A stretch of 45,126 nucleotides of DNA from CAYNTG01 sp964400105 (lineage in GTDB: Bacteria > UBP14 > UBA6098), in contig CAYNTG010000010.1 in the NCBI GenBank assembly GCA_964400105.1, positions 1-45,126 on the forward strand, in the 5' to 3' direction. The notes beneath the pieces are model-generated. The model did not search any database, was not told the origin of the DNA, and saw only the letters and a program-made list of their open reading frames with translations. Shown here piece by piece: positions 9,401-18,822 of this stretch (positions are counted from its first letter, which is position 1; every line of letters begins with the position of its first letter). The translations under genes and the position numbers were made by a program.

Positions 9401-10252
9401 ATGGATTATCCGGCCAAACAAACAGCGAAGCTTATCGAAATCGCGCTCGCCGAGGACATCGGCGACGGCGATATAACATCGAACACACTCGTGCCGGAGC
9501 GTGCACGCCTCGATTCCATGATCGTCGCCAAAGAATCCGGCGTTTTGTGCGGCGTTCATGTAGTGAAGCAGGTTTATTCGATCGTTGGTGGTGTCGAAGT
9601 GAATCCGATCGTCGAAGATGGATTAAGGATAGAGCCGGGCGACGAGATCGTCCGCTTGAGCGGGAAAGCTCGATCTCTGCTCGCTGGCGAACGGGTCGCT
9701 ATGAATTTCCTCTGCCACCTGAGCGGGATAGCCACGACTACCGCACGCTTCGCGGACGAATTGACCGGCACAAACTGCCGTATCCTCGATACGCGCAAAA
9801 CGATGCCTGGAATGCGTGCGGTCGAGAAGTATGCGGTCGAGATTGGAGGCGGAGATAACCATCGAATGGGTCTTTGGGATATGATTCTCGTGAAGGAAAA
9901 CCATGTTGCGGCGGCCGGCGGATTCCGTCCGGCGATGGATAGGATATTCCTATCCGGGTGTCCGGCTGTGCCTGTCGAGGTCGAGGTGCGCGGCTTCGAG
10001 GAACTCGATATCGCGATGGATTACCCGCTCGACCGAATTATGCTCGACAATTTCTCCGTCGCCGATGTTTTTAAGTCGCTGCGTCGCCGCGAGGAGCGTG
10101 GATGCGGGATTCCATTCGAGGTTTCGGGCGGGATAACGCTCGAGAACTGCAAGCGATACGCCGAGACCGGCGTGGAATTTATATCGAGCGGGGCGATTAC
10201 CCATTCGGTGCCAGCCCTCGATTTCAGCATGATCGCCGAGGAGCTATTATGA
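9401..10252 (+). CDS. nadC: Nicotinate-nucleotide pyrophosphorylase (carboxylating)
   Basis: Quinolinate phosphoribosyltransferase, which converts quinolinate and PRPP to nicotinate mononucleotide, CO2 and PPi in de novo NAD synthesis. Family signatures include AEDIGDGDITS near the N-terminus, FLCHLSGIATTTARF, LDTRKTMPGMR, GGGDNHRMGLWDMILVKENH and the end motif ISSGAITHS. Length is 283 aa from ATG 9401, normal for the family. The frame could start at TTG 9365, but that adds residues without family similarity. Neither start has a strong ribosome binding site. It is first in an operon; the next gene overlaps its stop (ATGA at 10249). nadA and nadB are not in the window. Confidence 0.95.
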   Translation: MDYPAKQTAKLIEIALAEDIGDGDITSNTLVPERARLDSMIVAKESGVLCGVHVVKQVYSIVGGVEVNPIVEDGLRIEPGDEIVRLSGKARSLLAGERVAMNFLCHLSGIATTTARFADELTGTNCRILDTRKTMPGMRAVEKYAVEIGGGDNHRMGLWDMILVKENHVAAAGGFRPAMDRIFLSGCPAVPVEVEVRGFEELDIAMDYPLDRIMLDNFSVADVFKSLRRREERGCGIPFEVSGGITLENCKRYAETGVEFISSGAITHSVPALDFSMIAEELL

Positions 10253-10887
10253 TCGTGCTTTCGGCTACGATTCGCCAAAGAATTACCTGTTCCGGTTTCG
10301 TCGATCGGATATTTCAGCGTGAAGCGCTCGATTCGACTGTCGAGGAGGCGAAAAGATTGATCTCGGAGGAAAAACTTCTAGCTTCTAACGCGCTAATCAT
10401 AACCGATTGCAAAAAAGATCGCGATTCCGGCGATTCGTCGGAGGGCTTATATTTTTCGCTGATAATTCCGGAGAAAATGGACGAATCCTTCGGTCGCACG
10501 GCGCTTCTCGCCGTCGCCGAAACGATAGAGGATTTCTTCAATCGCGCGACGTCTATCGAACGAAATAACCGGATTTTGATCGGTGGCAAGAGGGTCGCCG
10601 AGGTCGATTTTTCACAGATGGAGAACCATTCGATATTCTCCGTTTCCATCGATGATTTTTCGGCCTTTTATAGCGGCAACCTCAGCCCGGAGGAATATAA
10701 ATCGGCGAATCTCCTGCCTAAGTGGGCGGGAAGTCTCCTCGGCAATATGATATATCGGATTGCCGCGTATCATTTTAGCTTTAAATCGAACGGTTTTACT
10801 TTTTTCCAGGCCGGGTATGAAAACCGCCTTATGGGTGGATCGAGCGACAACACGATGCTTTTGCTCGAAAGGTGCAAACTGCGATGA
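10249..10887 (+). CDS. Degenerate biotin-protein-ligase-fold protein
   Basis: This 212-aa protein sits where many bacteria carry birA, directly after nadC. It keeps the skeleton of the BPL/LplA catalytic domain: a DSTVEEAKRL segment (like DSTNxEAKRL), GLYFSLIIP (like NLYFSLLLRP), an AVAETIEDFF helix and ILIGGKRVAEV (like VLVNGRKVAGI). The glycine-arginine loop GRGRRGR that binds biotinyl-AMP is missing, and the KWPND lysine is replaced: the region reads IERNN. I therefore infer loss of biotin-ligase activity, or an altered ligand. The start ATG 10249 overlaps the nadC stop, and the next gene overlaps its own stop. A longer in-frame opening from 10102 lies inside nadC and is rejected. Confidence 0.6.
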   Translation: MIVLSATIRQRITCSGFVDRIFQREALDSTVEEAKRLISEEKLLASNALIITDCKKDRDSGDSSEGLYFSLIIPEKMDESFGRTALLAVAETIEDFFNRATSIERNNRILIGGKRVAEVDFSQMENHSIFSVSIDDFSAFYSGNLSPEEYKSANLLPKWAGSLLGNMIYRIAAYHFSFKSNGFTFFQAGYENRLMGGSSDNTMLLLERCKLR

Positions 10888-11627
10888 GTCCTGAGCTTCA
10901 CAAAATAATAAAGACCGTCCTTTATCTGGTTGCTATCGCCGTCGGATTGTTTATCGGTATCGCGATATTCGACCGGGCGATAATGCCTACATTCACGCGT
11001 TCGCGTGGGACGCGCGAGATTCCGGAACTGACCGGGATTTCGGAAGAAAATGCAAGGGAAATCGCCGACAAGTGTGGTTACGATCTGTTCGTTTCGAGAC
11101 GCGAACACAGCGATAGCATCCTCGAAAACTTTGTTATCTCACAGCGGCCCGTCCCCGGTTCGCTCGCCAAAAAGGGACGAAGGATATCCATCGTAGTTTC
11201 GCTTAGCGTCGAATTGGCGCACATTCCCGATATTGAAAATATTCATTTCAGGCAGGCGATCCTTGCCGTGAACAGGGCCGGTTTTTTGGTCGGAGATAAG
11301 ATATTAGAACATTCCGACAGCGTCGATAAGGACCTAATTATCCGCACCGATCCTCCGGTCGGAACCGAGATCGAGGTCGGCGACTCGGTCGATCTGATCG
11401 TGTCGCTCGGATCGGAAAAGGCGCTCGTCCGCGTGCCGAATTTCATGGGTCAAAAGATCGACGAGGTCAGGAAAATCGGTAAAGGCATGGGGATCGTTAT
11501 CGTCGTCAAATACCGGCGTATCCCAACGATGCAGCCGGAGACGGTCTATCGCCAAAGCCTCGAATCGGGAACTCTCATCGAACGAGGCAACACAGTGATT
11601 GTTATTGTCGCACAGAAAGAGGAATAA
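10884..11627 (+). CDS. PASTA-domain membrane protein
   Basis: 247-aa single-pass membrane protein. Residues 9-29 (IIKTVLYLVAIAVGLFIGIA) form the only membrane helix, followed by three PASTA domains. These are visible as repeats of IPELTGISEENAREIA, IPDIENIHFRQAILAV and VPNFMGQKIDEVRKIG, each ending in a VIVSL/VIVIV strand. PASTA domains bind peptidoglycan fragments or act as spacers. Here there is no serine/threonine kinase or transpeptidase domain. ATG 10884 overlaps the previous stop (ATGA). Location with nadC and an eIF2B-like gene gives no functional hint; a cell-wall sensor or anchor is an inference from domain type only. Confidence 0.85.
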   Translation: MSPELHKIIKTVLYLVAIAVGLFIGIAIFDRAIMPTFTRSRGTREIPELTGISEENAREIADKCGYDLFVSRREHSDSILENFVISQRPVPGSLAKKGRRISIVVSLSVELAHIPDIENIHFRQAILAVNRAGFLVGDKILEHSDSVDKDLIIRTDPPVGTEIEVGDSVDLIVSLGSEKALVRVPNFMGQKIDEVRKIGKGMGIVIVVKYRRIPTMQPETVYRQSLESGTLIERGNTVIVIVAQKEE

Positions 11628-11629
11628 TC

Positions 11630-12502
11630 ATGGAAAAATACGATCTACTTTTAGCAAAACTTGGAAGCGACAGAACCGCCGGCTCCGAACTCCTTATTGC
11701 GTCTGCGCTGGAAATCATCCGTAGTGCTGCCGGAGACAATAATATCTCCGATGACGAGCTTGCAAAGGTTTTTCAGAGTTTAATCGATATTATAAAAGGC
11801 AAATTCGCCGAACTTTCCCCGATGATCAAACTCGCCGCGAGGATCGAGGGGTTGCCAAAAGCGAATCTCCGCGAAAGCGCAATCGAGATCGAGCGCAATC
11901 TTCGCATGAAGATCGCACGCGAAAGCAGTTCTCTTTCGAGAATCGGCGCAAACCTCATCGGACAGAACTATACCGTCGCAACGATCAGCCACAGCGAGAC
12001 CATCCTCAATATCGTTTATATGGCGAGGGGACTTTCGAAGGATTTCCACGTTATCGCCGCGATCTCCGATCCGGCCAAAGAGGGTAAAATCGCCGCGAAA
12101 CATATCGCAGGTAGGGGAATTCCGGTTACCTTGGTGCCGGATGCCGCGATCGGATATGCCGTTGAGAAAGCAGATATCGCACTGGTCGGCGCCGATTCGG
12201 TTTCCGAAGAGTTTTTCTTGAACAAGGTCGGAACACTCCCGATGGCTTTGGCGGCCAAGCATTTCCACGTGCCTTTTTATGTCTGCGCGAGGCTCGCAAA
12301 GTTCACACCGGCGAGAATGCTGCCGGAATCCCGGCAATATATCGGACCGGGCGAGCTCGATCCGCCGGAATCCGATTTGATCACCGCGAGCGCGCCGCTT
12401 TTCGAAAAGGTGCCGAATTCGCTTGTTACCGGCATCGTCACCGAAAGCGGGATCATTACCCCGGAGAGAGGGCGCATCGATATATCGGAGGTCGTAAGTT
12501 GA
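11630..12502 (+). CDS. eIF-2B alpha/beta/delta-family protein
   Basis: 290-aa member of the family containing eIF2B subunits, methylthioribose-1-phosphate isomerase (MtnA) and ribose-1,5-bisphosphate isomerase. The Rossmann-like C-terminal half has GADSVSEEFFLNKVGT, equivalent to the conserved GAD...NKIGT of MtnA, including the catalytic-type Asp. The segment that carries the catalytic Cys in the isomerases (THCN/CxS-like) reads ISHSET here, with serine in place of cysteine. The reaction, if any, is therefore unclear. AGAGG lies about seven bases before ATG 11630. It is followed by an overlapping HAD phosphatase, a partner that could act on a sugar phosphate, but that is inference. Confidence 0.8.
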   Translation: MEKYDLLLAKLGSDRTAGSELLIASALEIIRSAAGDNNISDDELAKVFQSLIDIIKGKFAELSPMIKLAARIEGLPKANLRESAIEIERNLRMKIARESSSLSRIGANLIGQNYTVATISHSETILNIVYMARGLSKDFHVIAAISDPAKEGKIAAKHIAGRGIPVTLVPDAAIGYAVEKADIALVGADSVSEEFFLNKVGTLPMALAAKHFHVPFYVCARLAKFTPARMLPESRQYIGPGELDPPESDLITASAPLFEKVPNSLVTGIVTESGIITPERGRIDISEVVS

Positions 12503-13173
12503 TTAAGGCAGTTCTATGGGACCTCGACGGCACAATTCTCGACACGACCGAGCTTATTTTCGGGTCCTATCGATACGCTTTGAAGAAAATCCTCTCGATC
12601 GAGGTCTCCGATGTCGAAATGCTCTCGAATTTCGGTGAACCGCTTATAAATGTGATGTCGAAATACTCCACGGATCGCATGGACGATTTGATCGAATCAT
12701 ATCGTGAATTTAATCTCAAATATCACGACGATCTTGTTGCACCATTTCCGGGGATCGTCGATGTCTTGGCGAATATCGCACGGCGCGGTTTCAAACAGGC
12801 TATCGTTACGAGCAAGACTGAACGGCTCTCGCGGCACGGCCTGAATCTATTCGGTCTCGATGGGTATTTTGAAACGATCGTCGGAGTCGAATCGACCGAC
12901 GCACACAAACCGGCGCCCGATCCGGCTATCGAGGGATTGAAGCGGCTCGATGTCGCGCCGGACGAGGCGATATTTATCGGGGATTCGAGGGTGGATTATC
13001 TTTGCGCCAGCAGCGCGAACGTTCCGTTCGTTTTCGCTCTATGGGGACCGAACCCCGGAGCCATCGACAGAAATAAGGCGGATTTCGCTATCGAAGACCC
13101 TCGGGATATCCTGTATGTTATCCCGGAAAGGGGTCAGAGGATATTATCATCGAATGAATTGGAGAAGACATGA
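12499..13173 (+). CDS. HAD-superfamily phosphatase (Gph-like)
   Basis: 224-aa haloacid-dehalogenase-type hydrolase. Motif I DLDGTILD carries the nucleophile and the general acid Asp. Motif II is IVTSKTE, motif III the conserved Lys in HKPAPDP, and motif IV GDSRVDY supplies the metal-binding acid. An alpha-helical cap between motifs I and II fits subclass IA (phosphoglycolate phosphatase, PpaX and beta-phosphoglucomutase types). The substrate cannot be told from sequence. The start is TTG 12499 overlapping the previous TGA (TTGA), and its own stop overlaps the next ATG, so it is translationally coupled on both sides. Confidence 0.88.
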   Translation: MIKAVLWDLDGTILDTTELIFGSYRYALKKILSIEVSDVEMLSNFGEPLINVMSKYSTDRMDDLIESYREFNLKYHDDLVAPFPGIVDVLANIARRGFKQAIVTSKTERLSRHGLNLFGLDGYFETIVGVESTDAHKPAPDPAIEGLKRLDVAPDEAIFIGDSRVDYLCASSANVPFVFALWGPNPGAIDRNKADFAIEDPRDILYVIPERGQRILSSNELEKT

Positions 13174-14282
13174 AAAGGCAGATAAGCTTGATTTTCACAT
13201 TAGCGATTTTGGTTACGGTCATTATCTTCGCGGGCTGCGGAAAGAATGGCGACGATCCCGATGTCACCGATCTCGTGATCTCCACGAGGTGGACAGCGAT
13301 GACCGATTCCGAAACGCGGACGATCAGCGCCGTGGCATATGACTCCGACGGTGCGGTCGAAGCCGACATGGAATGGAGTTCGTCCAATCCATCGGTGGCG
13401 ACCGTTTCCGGCGGCATAATCTCGGCATTTTCCGCAGGAACGGCGCTCATCACGGCGTCGGCCGGCGGCGTTAGCTCCGAGCCATGCACACTTCAGGTCG
13501 CCGACGAGTGGATATTATATTCCGACTCGATCGGGCTTCGAGTCATTACGCCCGATAATGAAATCGACCACGCGATTCCCGGAACGTATCCGGCGGTCGG
13601 GCCGATGCTGTGGCATCGCGATGGAATAATCTATGAAGCTGAAGCACTACATTCATTCAGCTATCTCTATTTCAAGCCGTTCGATACAGAAAGTTCTGTC
13701 TTTGTATTCGATGGATATGTCGAACCGATTAGCGACATGCGTTTTTCCAACGACGGCGAGATCCTGTTGACAAAATACCTCAGCTACAGCTTTTATAAAT
13801 TCCCCGGCCCGACGGGGTTGAGTTCCTCGATAGATAACTATGTCGATTTTACGGTATCGAATGTCGATCTTCGCGAGTTCGATGTCTCGCCATCGGGCGG
13901 CGGAATGATCGTCGATGCTTCGACTCCGGTTGGGCCGAGGATGTTTTTCATCTCTTCCGACGGTGTTCCCGGCGACACGCTTCTCACTACAAGCGGCAAA
14001 TGCCCGCGTTTCAGCCCGGACGGATCGACTATTGCATACATTAATACCGGTCGCATCTGGCTCGCCGATGTCGCTACGTTGATCGCCGAGGAGTTTATAT
14101 CGGAGGGGTCGAGCATCGAGGGTTTATGCTGGGCGCCGGACGGCGACGATATCGCTATTTGCGTGCGGAACGTGCTCGGCAAATACGAGATGTGGCTAGG
14201 GAATATATCCACCGGCGTTTCCGAGAAACTTACGAACGCACGACCTTCGAAAGAGGGCTATTTCCCTCAGTGGGTGGATTGA
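13170..14282 (+). CDS. Lipoprotein with Big2 domain and beta-propeller repeats
   Basis: 370 aa. A signal peptide with lipobox IFAGC (Cys at about residue 23) marks it as a lipoprotein. Residues about 30-110 form a bacterial Ig-like Big2 domain, with the signature WSSSNPSVATVSGGIISAFSAG. The rest resembles TolB/PD40-type propeller blades: RFSPDGSTIAYIN, CWAPDGDDIAI and MRFSNDGEILLTK. Such proteins are usually surface or periplasmic scaffolds; no catalytic residues are seen. It is the last gene of the nadC operon, coupled by ATGA to the HAD gene. Its last 16 bases overlap the convergent zinc-ribbon gene. Confidence 0.82.
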   Translation: MKRQISLIFTLAILVTVIIFAGCGKNGDDPDVTDLVISTRWTAMTDSETRTISAVAYDSDGAVEADMEWSSSNPSVATVSGGIISAFSAGTALITASAGGVSSEPCTLQVADEWILYSDSIGLRVITPDNEIDHAIPGTYPAVGPMLWHRDGIIYEAEALHSFSYLYFKPFDTESSVFVFDGYVEPISDMRFSNDGEILLTKYLSYSFYKFPGPTGLSSSIDNYVDFTVSNVDLREFDVSPSGGGMIVDASTPVGPRMFFISSDGVPGDTLLTTSGKCPRFSPDGSTIAYINTGRIWLADVATLIAEEFISEGSSIEGLCWAPDGDDIAICVRNVLGKYEMWLGNISTGVSEKLTNARPSKEGYFPQWVD

Positions 14283-14716
14283 ACTGAAGTCGCGTCATTG
14301 TCGGGGCGGTAGCCGGTGACCTTTTGTATAAGCGAGATGAAATCGCTCGAATGCTCGAATTCGAGGGAGTGATATTGGCACCCCTTTCTCGTGCAAATCC
14401 TTATTTTCAAGCCATCTTCGTGGGCGAGGGAAACCATCGGAGCGCCGCAGCAGCATTTCTCCTTGAACGGTAGTTCTTTTCCGCAGTGCGGGCAATAAAA
14501 CTTGATAATGTCGCCCGGAAGGATATTCAGTTCCGGCGGTTCTATCGCCTCGAAATCGTCATAAAATGCCGAAAGGTAGATATCGCCTTTTTTGTGCTCC
14601 TTCTCGGCTATTAGATGGACGGAAGGCTTGTTGTTAATTATAAATTCGTCAGTCAGCAGGGATTTGCCGCAGTTTTCATGCGGACAACAGACCGGTAAAT
14701 ATAGAAATCGAGACAC
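14267..14716 (-). CDS. Zinc-ribbon protein, unknown function
   Basis: 149-aa protein with several metal-binding cysteine pairs: CCPHENC near the N-terminus, YCPHCGKEL in the middle, then KCCCGAPM and ICTRKGCQ. The pattern suggests two or three zinc ribbons. A family name is not recognised. The start (MSRFLYLPVCCPH) lies behind TGGAGG about eight bases upstream of ATG 14716, which supports it. The gene overlaps the convergent lipoprotein gene by 16 bp. A regulatory or redox role is possible but nothing in the context decides it. Confidence 0.65.
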   Translation of the reverse strand: MSRFLYLPVCCPHENCGKSLLTDEFIINNKPSVHLIAEKEHKKGDIYLSAFYDDFEAIEPPELNILPGDIIKFYCPHCGKELPFKEKCCCGAPMVSLAHEDGLKIRICTRKGCQYHSLEFEHSSDFISLIQKVTGYRPDNDATSVQSTH

Positions 14717-14877
14717 AATTTACCTCCAGTCTTTTTTGAATCATATCGTATCTAATTAAAGTATATCGTTATTAAAGTTATTATACAAGTTTGATATTCG
14801 AAAAGGATGTTTTTCGGTATTTGTCGGGTAAAAATCCAAGATAACTGGTTCGAGCGTTGGTTTTAGCTTGACGATAT

Positions 14878-14906
14878 AAGAAAAGATCATTAATTTATCT
14901 GAATTA
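14878..14906 (+). promoter_or_regulatory. Candidate nifJ promoter
   Basis: TTGACG at 14878-14883 and TAATTT at 14901-14906 have a 17-bp spacer, about 55 bp upstream of the nifJ start. The -10 box matches only partly. The rest of 14717-14961 is AT-rich with nothing else that I can name. Confidence 0.45.
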
Positions 14907-14961
14907 TATACAACAGCAATAACACATGGATTTGTGTTAATTAATTTAAAAGGAGATGACT

Positions 14962-17900
14962 ATGGCCAAAAAAATGATGGCTATGGACGGCAATAGCGCA
15001 GCAGCGCACGTTGCACACGCGTGTAACGAGGTCATTGCTATCTATCCAATTACACCATCCACCCCGATGGGCGAGATTTCCGATGCGAAATCCGCTGCGG
15101 GCGAAACGAATATCTGGGGAACGATACCCGAAGTCGCCGAGTTGCAGTCAGAGGGTGGCGCTTCCGGCGCGATCCATGGCGCGCTTGCATCCGGCGCGCT
15201 CGCCACAACTTTCACCGCGAGCCAGGGGCTTCTTCTGATGATCCCGAATATGCATAAGATCGCGGCGGAGCTTCTTCCGACAGTCTTTCATATCGCCGCG
15301 AGATCGCTGGCATGTCAGGCTCTTTCAATATTCGGTGACCATTCCGATGTTATGAACTGCCGCACGACCGGCTACTGCATGTTGTCATCCGGCAGCATCC
15401 AGGAGGTCATGGATATTGCAATAATCGCCACAGCAGCCAGCCTCGAAGCGAGGCTCCCGTTCCTGCACTTCTTCGACGGTTTCCGAACAAGCCACGAGAT
15501 TCAAAAGGTTCATGTTCTCGATAAAGAAACGATGATCGAGATGATCGAGGACGAGTTCGTTATCGCACATCGCAAACGCGGCCTTTCGCCCGATCATCCG
15601 ATGATTAGCGGCACGAGCCAAAACCCCGATGTCTATTTCCAGGGACGCGAGACGGTGAACAACTATTACCTTCGCACCCCGGATATTGTTGAAAAATATA
15701 TGCGCAAATTCGAGAAGCTTATCGGCAGGAAATACGAGCTGTTCCAGTATGAGGGAAGCCCGGAAGCCGAAAGGGTCGTCGTCCTTATGGGTTCGGGCGT
15801 CGAAGCCGCTCACGAAGCGGTCGATTATATGAACGCAAACGGCGAGAACGTCGGCGTGCTGAAGGTTAGACTATATCGGCCGTTCAGCCTCGATTACCTC
15901 GCAAAAGCGCTTCCGAAAACGGTCAAAAAGATCGCCGTCCTCGACCGCACGAAAGAGCCGGGTGGCCTTGCAGAGCCGCTCTATCTGGATATGGTCGCCG
16001 GAATAGATGAGATGATAGATACCGGAATCGCGCCGTTCGACAAAAAGCCGGTCATCGTCGGCGGGCGCTTCGGCCTATCCTCGAAGGAGTTCAACCCGCA
16101 GATGGTAAAGGCGGTCTTCGACAATCTGGCGAAAGCCGAGCCGAAAAACCATTTCACCATAGGCATTAACGACGACGTTACGAACACCAGCCTCGAATGG
16201 GACGAGGATTACGGCAAAGGCTGTAACAGCGGTTTTCAGGCGATGTTCTGGGGCCTCGGCTCCGACGGCACGGTCGGCGCGAATAAGAACACGATCAAGA
16301 TCATAAGTCAGGCCACCGATAAATACGCGCAGGGCTATTTCGTCTATGACTCGAAGAAGGCCGGCTCGCGCACGACGAGCCATATTCGCTTCTCCGATAA
16401 TCCGATCAAAAGCACATATATATGCAATCAGGCGGATTTCATCGGATGCCACAATTGGACATTCATCGAGAAATACAATCTGCTGAAGCCACTCAAAGAG
16501 GGCGGCAGCTTCCTGCTCAATTCCCCATACGACCCGAAGGACACATGGGATCGCTTGCCGAAAGTAGTGCAGCGGCAGATTATCGATAAAAAAGCAAAAT
16601 TCTTCGTTATTAACGGTATCGAGTTGGCGAAGAAACTTAACCTCGGTGCCAGAATCAACACCATAATGCAGGCGGCTTTCTTCAAGCTGTCGGAGGTTAT
16701 CCCGGTGGACGAGGCGGTTCGTCTTATCAAGGAATCGATCAAGAAAACATATGGGCGCAAGGGCGAAAAGATAGTCAAGACAAACTACGCCGCAGTCGAT
16801 ATTGCGCTCGATAATATCCACAAGGTCGATTATCCTGATCACGTAACAAGCGACATCCAGATGCCGCCGACGGTTCCCGATCACGCGCCCGATTTCGTCA
16901 AGAACGTCACGGCGCAGATTATCCGCCTCGAAGGCGATGGCGTCAAGGTTTCCGAGATGCCCGATAACGGTCAGTGGCCCACCGGAACGACTCAATACGA
17001 AAAGCGCAACGTCGCGGTAGATATTCCTGTTTGGGATCCAAATGTTTGTATCCAATGTGGAATGTGTAGCCTCGTTTGCCCGCACGCTGCGGTTCGGATC
17101 AAGGCTTACGATCCTGCCGACCTCGAAGGCGCACCGGCGACATTCAAGTCCATCGATGCCAAAACTAAAGCGTTCGCAGGCAAGATGTTCACCGTCCAGA
17201 TTGCGCCGGAAGACTGCACGAGTTGCGGCCTTTGTGTCGATATCTGCCCCGGCAAGGACAGACAGAACCCGGAGCACAAGGCGCTTCATATGCAAAGCCA
17301 GATGGAGCTTCGCGAATCGGAAGCCAAAAATTGGGATTTCTTCTTGAACCTTCCAGAAACCGATGCAAGTTTAATCAAGAAATCCACGGTCAAAGGAAGC
17401 CAGCTCGTTCGTCCGTTGTTCGAGTTCAGCGGTGCTTGCGCCGGTTGTGGAGAGACGCCATACGTTAAGCTCGTGACACAGCTTTTCGGCGATAGGGCAC
17501 TCATCTCCAATGCTACCGGATGTTCCAGCATCTATGGCGGCAATCTTCCGACAACGCCGTATTGTAAACGCGGCGACGGCCTCGGCCCGGCTTGGACGAA
17601 CAGCCTATTCGAGGATGCTGCGGAGATCGGATTCGGGTTCCGCCTGACATGCGATAGACTAATGCAGGAGGCGAAAGAGCAGCTCGAAAAATCGGGCTAT
17701 GTTTCGGATTCCCTGAAGAAAGCAATCCTCGAAGCCGACCAATTGGAAGATTCGGCTATCGTCGAGCAGCGCGAGAGAATCACCGAACTCAAGAAGCTCG
17801 CGATAAAAAATAACGATGCTCAGATGGAATCGCTTGCCGATTATCTACTGAGCAAATCCGTATGGATCTTCGGCGGCGACGGATGGGCCTACGACATCGG

Positions 17901-18298
17901 ATACGGAGGCCTGGATCATGTCCTCGCTTCCGGGCGTAATGTCAATGTGCTCGTCCTCGACACCGAGGTCTATTCCAATACCGGCGGTCAGTGTTCGAAG
18001 GCCACATCGCGCGGAAGCACGGCGAAATTCGCAGCGGCTGGCAAGCCGGTTCCGAAAAAGGACCTCGGAATGATGGCTCAGNNNNNNNNNNNNNNNNNNN
18101 NNNNNNNNNNNNNNNNNNNNNNNNNNNNNNNNNNNNNNNNNNNNNNNNNNNNNNNNNNNNNNNNNNNNNNNNNNNNNNNNNACGAAACCCGAAAGGGCTG
18201 CGGAGCTTGCGAAGTTAGCACAATACGACGTCGATCGCAGATGGAATCTTTATAAGCAACTGTCCGAGATCGATTACAGTTGGGCAAAAAAGGAATAG
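14962..18298 (+). CDS. nifJ: Pyruvate:ferredoxin (flavodoxin) oxidoreductase, single chain, with assembly gap
   Basis: Decarboxylates pyruvate with CoA to acetyl-CoA and CO2, passing electrons to ferredoxin. All domains of the homodimeric enzyme are visible. Domain I begins at IYPITPSTPMGE. Two [4Fe-4S] motifs follow, CIQCGMCSLVCP (about residue 695) and CTSCGLCVDICP (about 751). The proximal-cluster/TPP region has CAGCGETPY, GDGWAYDIGYGG and VYSNTGGQ. ATG 14962 has AAAGGAG eight bases upstream; the ATG at 14956 lies inside that site. A 100-N gap (18082-18181) breaks the frame. After it the true C-terminus is in another frame (TKPERAAELAKLAQYDVDRR... to TAG 18296-18298). The shift comes from the gap, not from mutation. 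Confidence 0.97.
18082..18181. other. Scaffold gap of exactly 100 N inside nifJ
   Basis: One hundred consecutive N. This round number is the usual placeholder for a gap of unknown size. Roughly 80-100 residues of the C-terminal part of PFOR, including one more cysteine ligand region, are expected here. Confidence 0.98.
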
Positions 18299-18316
18299 TT
18301 TATATTTCCAGTTAAT

Positions 18317-18355
18317 AAAAAAAGGGCGCAACCACATCGGTTGCGCCCTTTTTTT
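18317..18355. terminator. Bidirectional terminator between nifJ and the SHOCT-like gene
   Basis: GGGCGCAACC (18324-18333) pairs perfectly with GGTTGCGCCC (18339-18348) around the loop ACATC. An A tract of seven precedes it and a T tract of seven follows, so it can terminate transcription from both converging sides. Confidence 0.95.
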
Positions 18356-18372
18356 AAAAAGTAAATGCCGCG

Positions 18373-18762
18373 TCACTCGACAAAGATGCTAACGCTGTCG
18401 CCTCCATCCTCGACGGAAACGATCTCACCATCGGCACCATCTTTTATTGCCTGCACGATAGCTTCGAGGTCGATATTATGCTCATCGAGTTGCGCACGCG
18501 CGCTCGATGGCAAAACACCCTGCATCTTCGTAACAATCTCGACGAGCTTAAGTGGAAGATTCACCTTCACCTTATCGACACCTTCCTCTTTGATACGAAT
18601 ACGCAGCCAGCGGTTCGGCTTTCCTGATTCGGAAACTGCCTTCGCTTCCGTCTTCTCATTTTCACGAACCATTCCCAGGGCATCGAGAAGTTGAGCCGCC
18701 TCGCCTGCGGAAATTTTTCCGTTTTCCAGCATATTCAATATCTGATTTCTCTCTTCGTTCAC
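18373..18762 (-). CDS. SHOCT-like domain protein, 129 aa
   Basis: The N-terminus (about residues 6-30) is the short helical SHOCT-like module, QILNMLENGKISAGEAAQLL, also found at the N-terminus of the next upstream gene and at the C-terminus of the DUF2089 gene. The remainder is a small alpha/beta domain (RIRIKEEGVDKVKVNLPLKL...) of a type often seen beside YvlB/DUF4097 proteins. No signal peptide or membrane helix is present, so it is likely cytoplasmic. It has GGAGG before ATG 18762. It is the last gene of the DUF2089-DUF4097 operon, followed by the bidirectional terminator. Confidence 0.75.
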   Translation of the reverse strand: MNEERNQILNMLENGKISAGEAAQLLDALGMVRENEKTEAKAVSESGKPNRWLRIRIKEEGVDKVKVNLPLKLVEIVTKMQGVLPSSARAQLDEHNIDLEAIVQAIKDGADGEIVSVEDGGDSVSIFVE

Positions 18763-18822
18763 TCTATTCCTCCTTTAAATTAATACGAGTAAAGTAGTTT
18801 TCCTTTTCGATCTCAATCTTAT

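Noticed and set aside
16075..17295. Minus-strand frame of 406 codons inside nifJ
   Set aside because: Shadow of nifJ codon usage; Arg- and Asp-rich without recognisable motifs.
18082..18255. Apparent frameshift and early stop near the end of nifJ
   Set aside because: The frame change coincides with a 100-N placeholder gap. The correct C-terminus is found in another frame after the gap and ends at 18298.
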